From: Fluviibacter sp039805865
GTDB taxonomy: Bacteria > Pseudomonadota > Gammaproteobacteria > Burkholderiales > Rhodocyclaceae
Length of the DNA stretch: 23,416 bases
NCBI GenBank assembly: GCA_039805865.1
Contig: JBDLTI010000027.1
Span: 1 to 23,416 of the forward strand
Reading direction: 5' to 3'
Part shown: in pieces, positions 21,389 through 23,416 of the stretch
How the letters are laid out: every line of letters starts with the position of its first letter
Position numbering within the stretch: position 1 is the first letter of the stretch
Notes under the pieces: generated by a model
The model's database searches: none
What the model saw: only the letters and a program-made list of their open reading frames with translations
What the model was told of the DNA's origin: nothing
Translations under genes and position numbers: made by a program

Positions 21389-23416
21389 TTAGTTACCGCG
21401 CGCGAGATTTTCGAAGCGGGTGTATTCGCCCAGGAAGGCCAGGTTAACGGTACCGGTTGGGCCGTTACGCTGCTTACCGATAATGACTTCGGCCATGCCT
21501 TTATCCGGGGTGTCCGGCTTGTAGTAATCCTCTCGATACATCATGAGGATTACGTCGGCATCCTGTTCGATAGCGCCGGATTCACGCAAGTCACTCATCA
21601 TGGGGCGCTTGTCGGTGCGCTCTTCGACCTTACGAGAAAGCTGCGATAAGGCGATGATAGGCACTTCCAATTCACGGGCCAGCGCCTTAAGCGAACGCGA
21701 GATTTCCGACACTTCGGTTGCGCGGTTTTCATTCTGGCGCGTTGAGCCCATGAGCTGGATATAGTCGATCACGATCAGGCCGAGTTTACCCACCTGACGT
21801 TTGAGGCGGCGGGCGCGCCCGCGCAGATCGGTGGGGTTCATGCCACCGGTTTCATCAATGTGCATGGGCGCTTCGTGTAGCTTACCCAGCGCATAGGTGA
21901 GTCGCGACCATTCGTCGTCGGTCAGGCGGCCGGTACGCACGCGGTGCGAATCTAGGCGACCAATCGATGCGAGCATACGCATGGCGAGCTGTGTGCCCCC
22001 CATTTCCATGGAGAACACGGCAACCGGCAAGCCCACGTCTACCGCCACGTATTCGGCAATGTTCAAAGCAAATGCGGTGTTGTGCGTAACGACATCGTGG
22101 TCTGTTACGTATAAACGCGTTGGGTGGCTGACCGAGATGCACTGGCATTCGACTTCACGCACGGGCTCGATGCTCGTGAAGTTCGGGCGCTTCTCACGTG
22201 TCCACGCTTCTGGCAAACGGGTAACTTTTTCGGAGAGCAGGAATAGGCTGCGTGGCTGCGGGTGGTTGATATGACACACCCAGGCCTGTTTGCCCGGCGT
22301 ACGCACACCGTCTTTATTGGTGAAATGCGGTTGCTTGGTGGTGATGCTGCACCAGCCCCCCAGCGAGCGAACCAGCTCGGCCACATCATTGGCCATTTGT
22401 TCGCTGGCGATTGAGAGACGCACACTGCCCCACTTCTCTACCCAACCATCGGTATCGAGTAGACCACGCAGTACATTGAGGCGTACATCGCGGTTAGCTT
22501 CTAGGTAAGTGCGTGGAATGAATTTAGTGGCGCTGTCTTTGCCCCAGAGGCCGAGGCTCGTGAGCCCTTCTTTGATTGCGTTCGGCTGCGAACCGGCCAT
22601 ACCAGGCGTGTGGCCTCGATCTTCACGAACGAGGCGGTAATCGTAGTTACCGGCATGTGTAATCGTCATGGCTTCTGGCAGCGCGTGCTGTACCCGCTGC
22701 AGCATTTCTGCCGAGGCGGTAGAGAAGCGCAGCGCACTGCCGCTCAATGAACCATCGCCTAATAAAGCGCCCAATAGCCACGCATCGACCGGCACTTCTT
22801 CGTGATGACCAAAGTCACCTGTATGCTGATCGATCCAGAGGCGGTTCTGATAACGCTTTTTGCCCAGCATGGTGATCAGCTTTTCTGTGTTGATCACACG
22901 CGGTGCGTCCCAGCTACGATAGTGCACCGACCAGAGGTGCTCGGCGCAGCATTCAGTGCTACGGCCATCGGAGAAGGTGACTTTATAGACCTGACGTACG
23001 CCCTGTGGATAGAGGCCAGTGACCATGGAAGGTTGTCCATCGACCGAAGCCAATGCATCGCCAATCTGCAGGTCACCCATGCGCTTCCAGCCAGTACGCG
23101 TGCGCACCTGGGCATCCAGTGGCTGGGCTTTACCCATACTCGGGCGACCGGCGACGATGATCAGGTCGCCAGGCTGCAAGCCGGAGGTTTTGCTATCGAG
23201 ATCGGTAAAGCCGGTAGGCACGCCGGTGATTTCCGAGGGGTTATCACGGTCGTGTAGTTCCTGAATGCGTTCGACCACCTGCGTGAGCAGGGGATTGATA
23301 TGCACAAAGCCTTGCTGGGCGCGGGCACCCATTTCTGCAATGGCAAACACTTTCTGTTCGGCGGTATCGAGCAGTTCCTTAGCGTCGCGGCCGAGCGGGT
23401 TGAGCGCATCAGTAGC
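21389..23416 (-). CDS. dnaB: Replicative DNA helicase DnaB with in-frame intein (5' partial)
   Basis: The minus-strand frame is open to the window edge, so about 130-140 N-terminal residues are missing. Visible residues 1-96 and 447-675 are the helicase exteins. They include the linker segment LDTAEQKVFAIAEMGAR, PTGFTDLDSKTSGLQPGDL, Walker A GRPSMGK, then after the intein TAFALNIAEY, FSMEMGG, the Walker B region LIVIDYIQLM, SQLSRKVEER and the C-terminal SGAIEQDADVILMMYR. These are the RecA-fold core motifs of hexameric DnaB, which unwinds DNA at the fork. The extein joined across the intein reads as an uninterrupted DnaB, so splicing is required for function because the ATP-binding loop is split. 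A GTG at 23350 is an internal Val codon, not the start. The ends agree well with DnaB length of about 460. Confidence 0.95.
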   Translation of the reverse strand, partial: ATDALNPLGRDAKELLDTAEQKVFAIAEMGARAQQGFVHINPLLTQVVERIQELHDRDNPSEITGVPTGFTDLDSKTSGLQPGDLIIVAGRPSMGKAQPLDAQVRTRTGWKRMGDLQIGDALASVDGQPSMVTGLYPQGVRQVYKVTFSDGRSTECCAEHLWSVHYRSWDAPRVINTEKLITMLGKKRYQNRLWIDQHTGDFGHHEEVPVDAWLLGALLGDGSLSGSALRFSTASAEMLQRVQHALPEAMTITHAGNYDYRLVREDRGHTPGMAGSQPNAIKEGLTSLGLWGKDSATKFIPRTYLEANRDVRLNVLRGLLDTDGWVEKWGSVRLSIASEQMANDVAELVRSLGGWCSITTKQPHFTNKDGVRTPGKQAWVCHINHPQPRSLFLLSEKVTRLPEAWTREKRPNFTSIEPVREVECQCISVSHPTRLYVTDHDVVTHNTAFALNIAEYVAVDVGLPVAVFSMEMGGTQLAMRMLASIGRLDSHRVRTGRLTDDEWSRLTYALGKLHEAPMHIDETGGMNPTDLRGRARRLKRQVGKLGLIVIDYIQLMGSTRQNENRATEVSEISRSLKALARELEVPIIALSQLSRKVEERTDKRPMMSDLRESGAIEQDADVILMMYREDYYKPDTPDKGMAEVIIGKQRNGPTGTVNLAFLGEYTRFENLARGN
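22079..23128 (-). mobile_element. DnaB intein with LAGLIDADG homing endonuclease; class 3 (WCT) signature
   Basis: A 350-residue insertion between Lys of GRPSMGK and Thr of TAFALN. The first residue is Ala instead of Cys/Ser. Block A reads AQPLDAQVRTRTGWKRMGDL. Block B has CAEHLW with His64 and Trp66. Block F has CQCISVSHP with Cys330 right before Ile. Block G is VVTHN with Thr348, penultimate His349 and terminal Asn350, followed by Thr+1. Trp66, Cys330 and Thr348 form the WCT set of class 3 inteins, which use the internal Cys to start splicing. A dodecapeptide endonuclease domain lies in between, with LLGALLGDG (118-126, Asp125) and LRGLLDTDG (220-228, Asp227), so both catalytic acids are kept. 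The element can home into intein-less dnaB alleles. Boundaries are exact from extein continuity. Confidence 0.9.

Noticed and set aside
22802..23257. 151-codon plus-strand open frame across the intein/DnaB region
   Set aside because: It is antisense to well-conserved DnaB and intein motifs and shows no protein-like features.

Overview
The window looks like a chromosomal segment of a Gram-negative proteobacterium, probably a betaproteobacterium. Outer-membrane logistics (lipoboxes, a LolA-like carrier, an RND/MMPL exporter), PoxB, YchJ and DnaB all fit this, but no single gene fixes the genus. No stretch longer than about 150 bases lacks a gene. No RNA genes, insertion sequences or CRISPR arrays were seen.

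Positions 1-11885 (+ strand) hold the distal part of a long biosynthetic operon of the aryl polyene (APE) / xanthomonadin type. In order it encodes: a COG4648-like membrane protein (5' end outside the window), an acyl-ACP/CoA ligase, a small hotdog dehydratase, an LpxL-like acyltransferase, a LolA-like periplasmic carrier, an MMPL exporter, a ketosynthase with a complete Cys-His-His triad, a Cys-less chain-length-factor-like partner, a second hotdog dehydratase, a FabG-like ketoreductase, a cation/proton antiporter, a NodB-type deacetylase and a PAP2-superfamily phosphatase. Most junctions are ATGA/GTGA/TAATG overlaps. Only the ketosynthase restarts, with a TTG codon and its own ribosome binding site. 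Carrier proteins are not in the window and are expected upstream.

Positions 11902-15706 (- strand) hold a convergent operon that reads FAD-dependent halogenase-like oxidoreductase, FkbO/XanB2-type chorismatase, PlsC-like acyltransferase, GT2 glycosyltransferase. Together the two operons suggest that chorismate gives a hydroxybenzoate starter, which is activated by the ligase, extended by the type II ketosynthase/reductase/dehydratase set, possibly halogenated, and attached to a lipid or glycolipid for export to the outer membrane. The GT2 + NodB deacetylase + PAP2 trio resembles undecaprenyl-phosphate amino-sugar chemistry (ArnC/ArnD, FlmF2/NaxD) and is the least expected part of the cluster.

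Positions 15759-17235 (- strand) hold three small unrecognised lipoproteins. Positions 17345-19937 (+) hold a YchJ-family protein, another small lipoprotein and poxB (pyruvate:quinone oxidoreductase). A pair of near-identical palindromes lies between poxB and a convergent TSUP/YfcA-type transporter (20082-20843, -). A small membrane protein with a degenerate K+-channel-like pore follows (20906-21379, +).

Positions 21389-23416 (- strand) hold dnaB, the replicative helicase, with its N-terminus outside the window. It is interrupted exactly in the Walker A motif by a 350-residue intein. The intein starts with Ala, carries the Trp-Cys-Thr signature of class 3 inteins, and has a two-motif LAGLIDADG homing endonuclease domain. 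Hand counts on a few 60-base lines gave about 43-50% GC in the pigment operon and about 57-68% toward poxB/dnaB, so the two ends of the window differ in composition.
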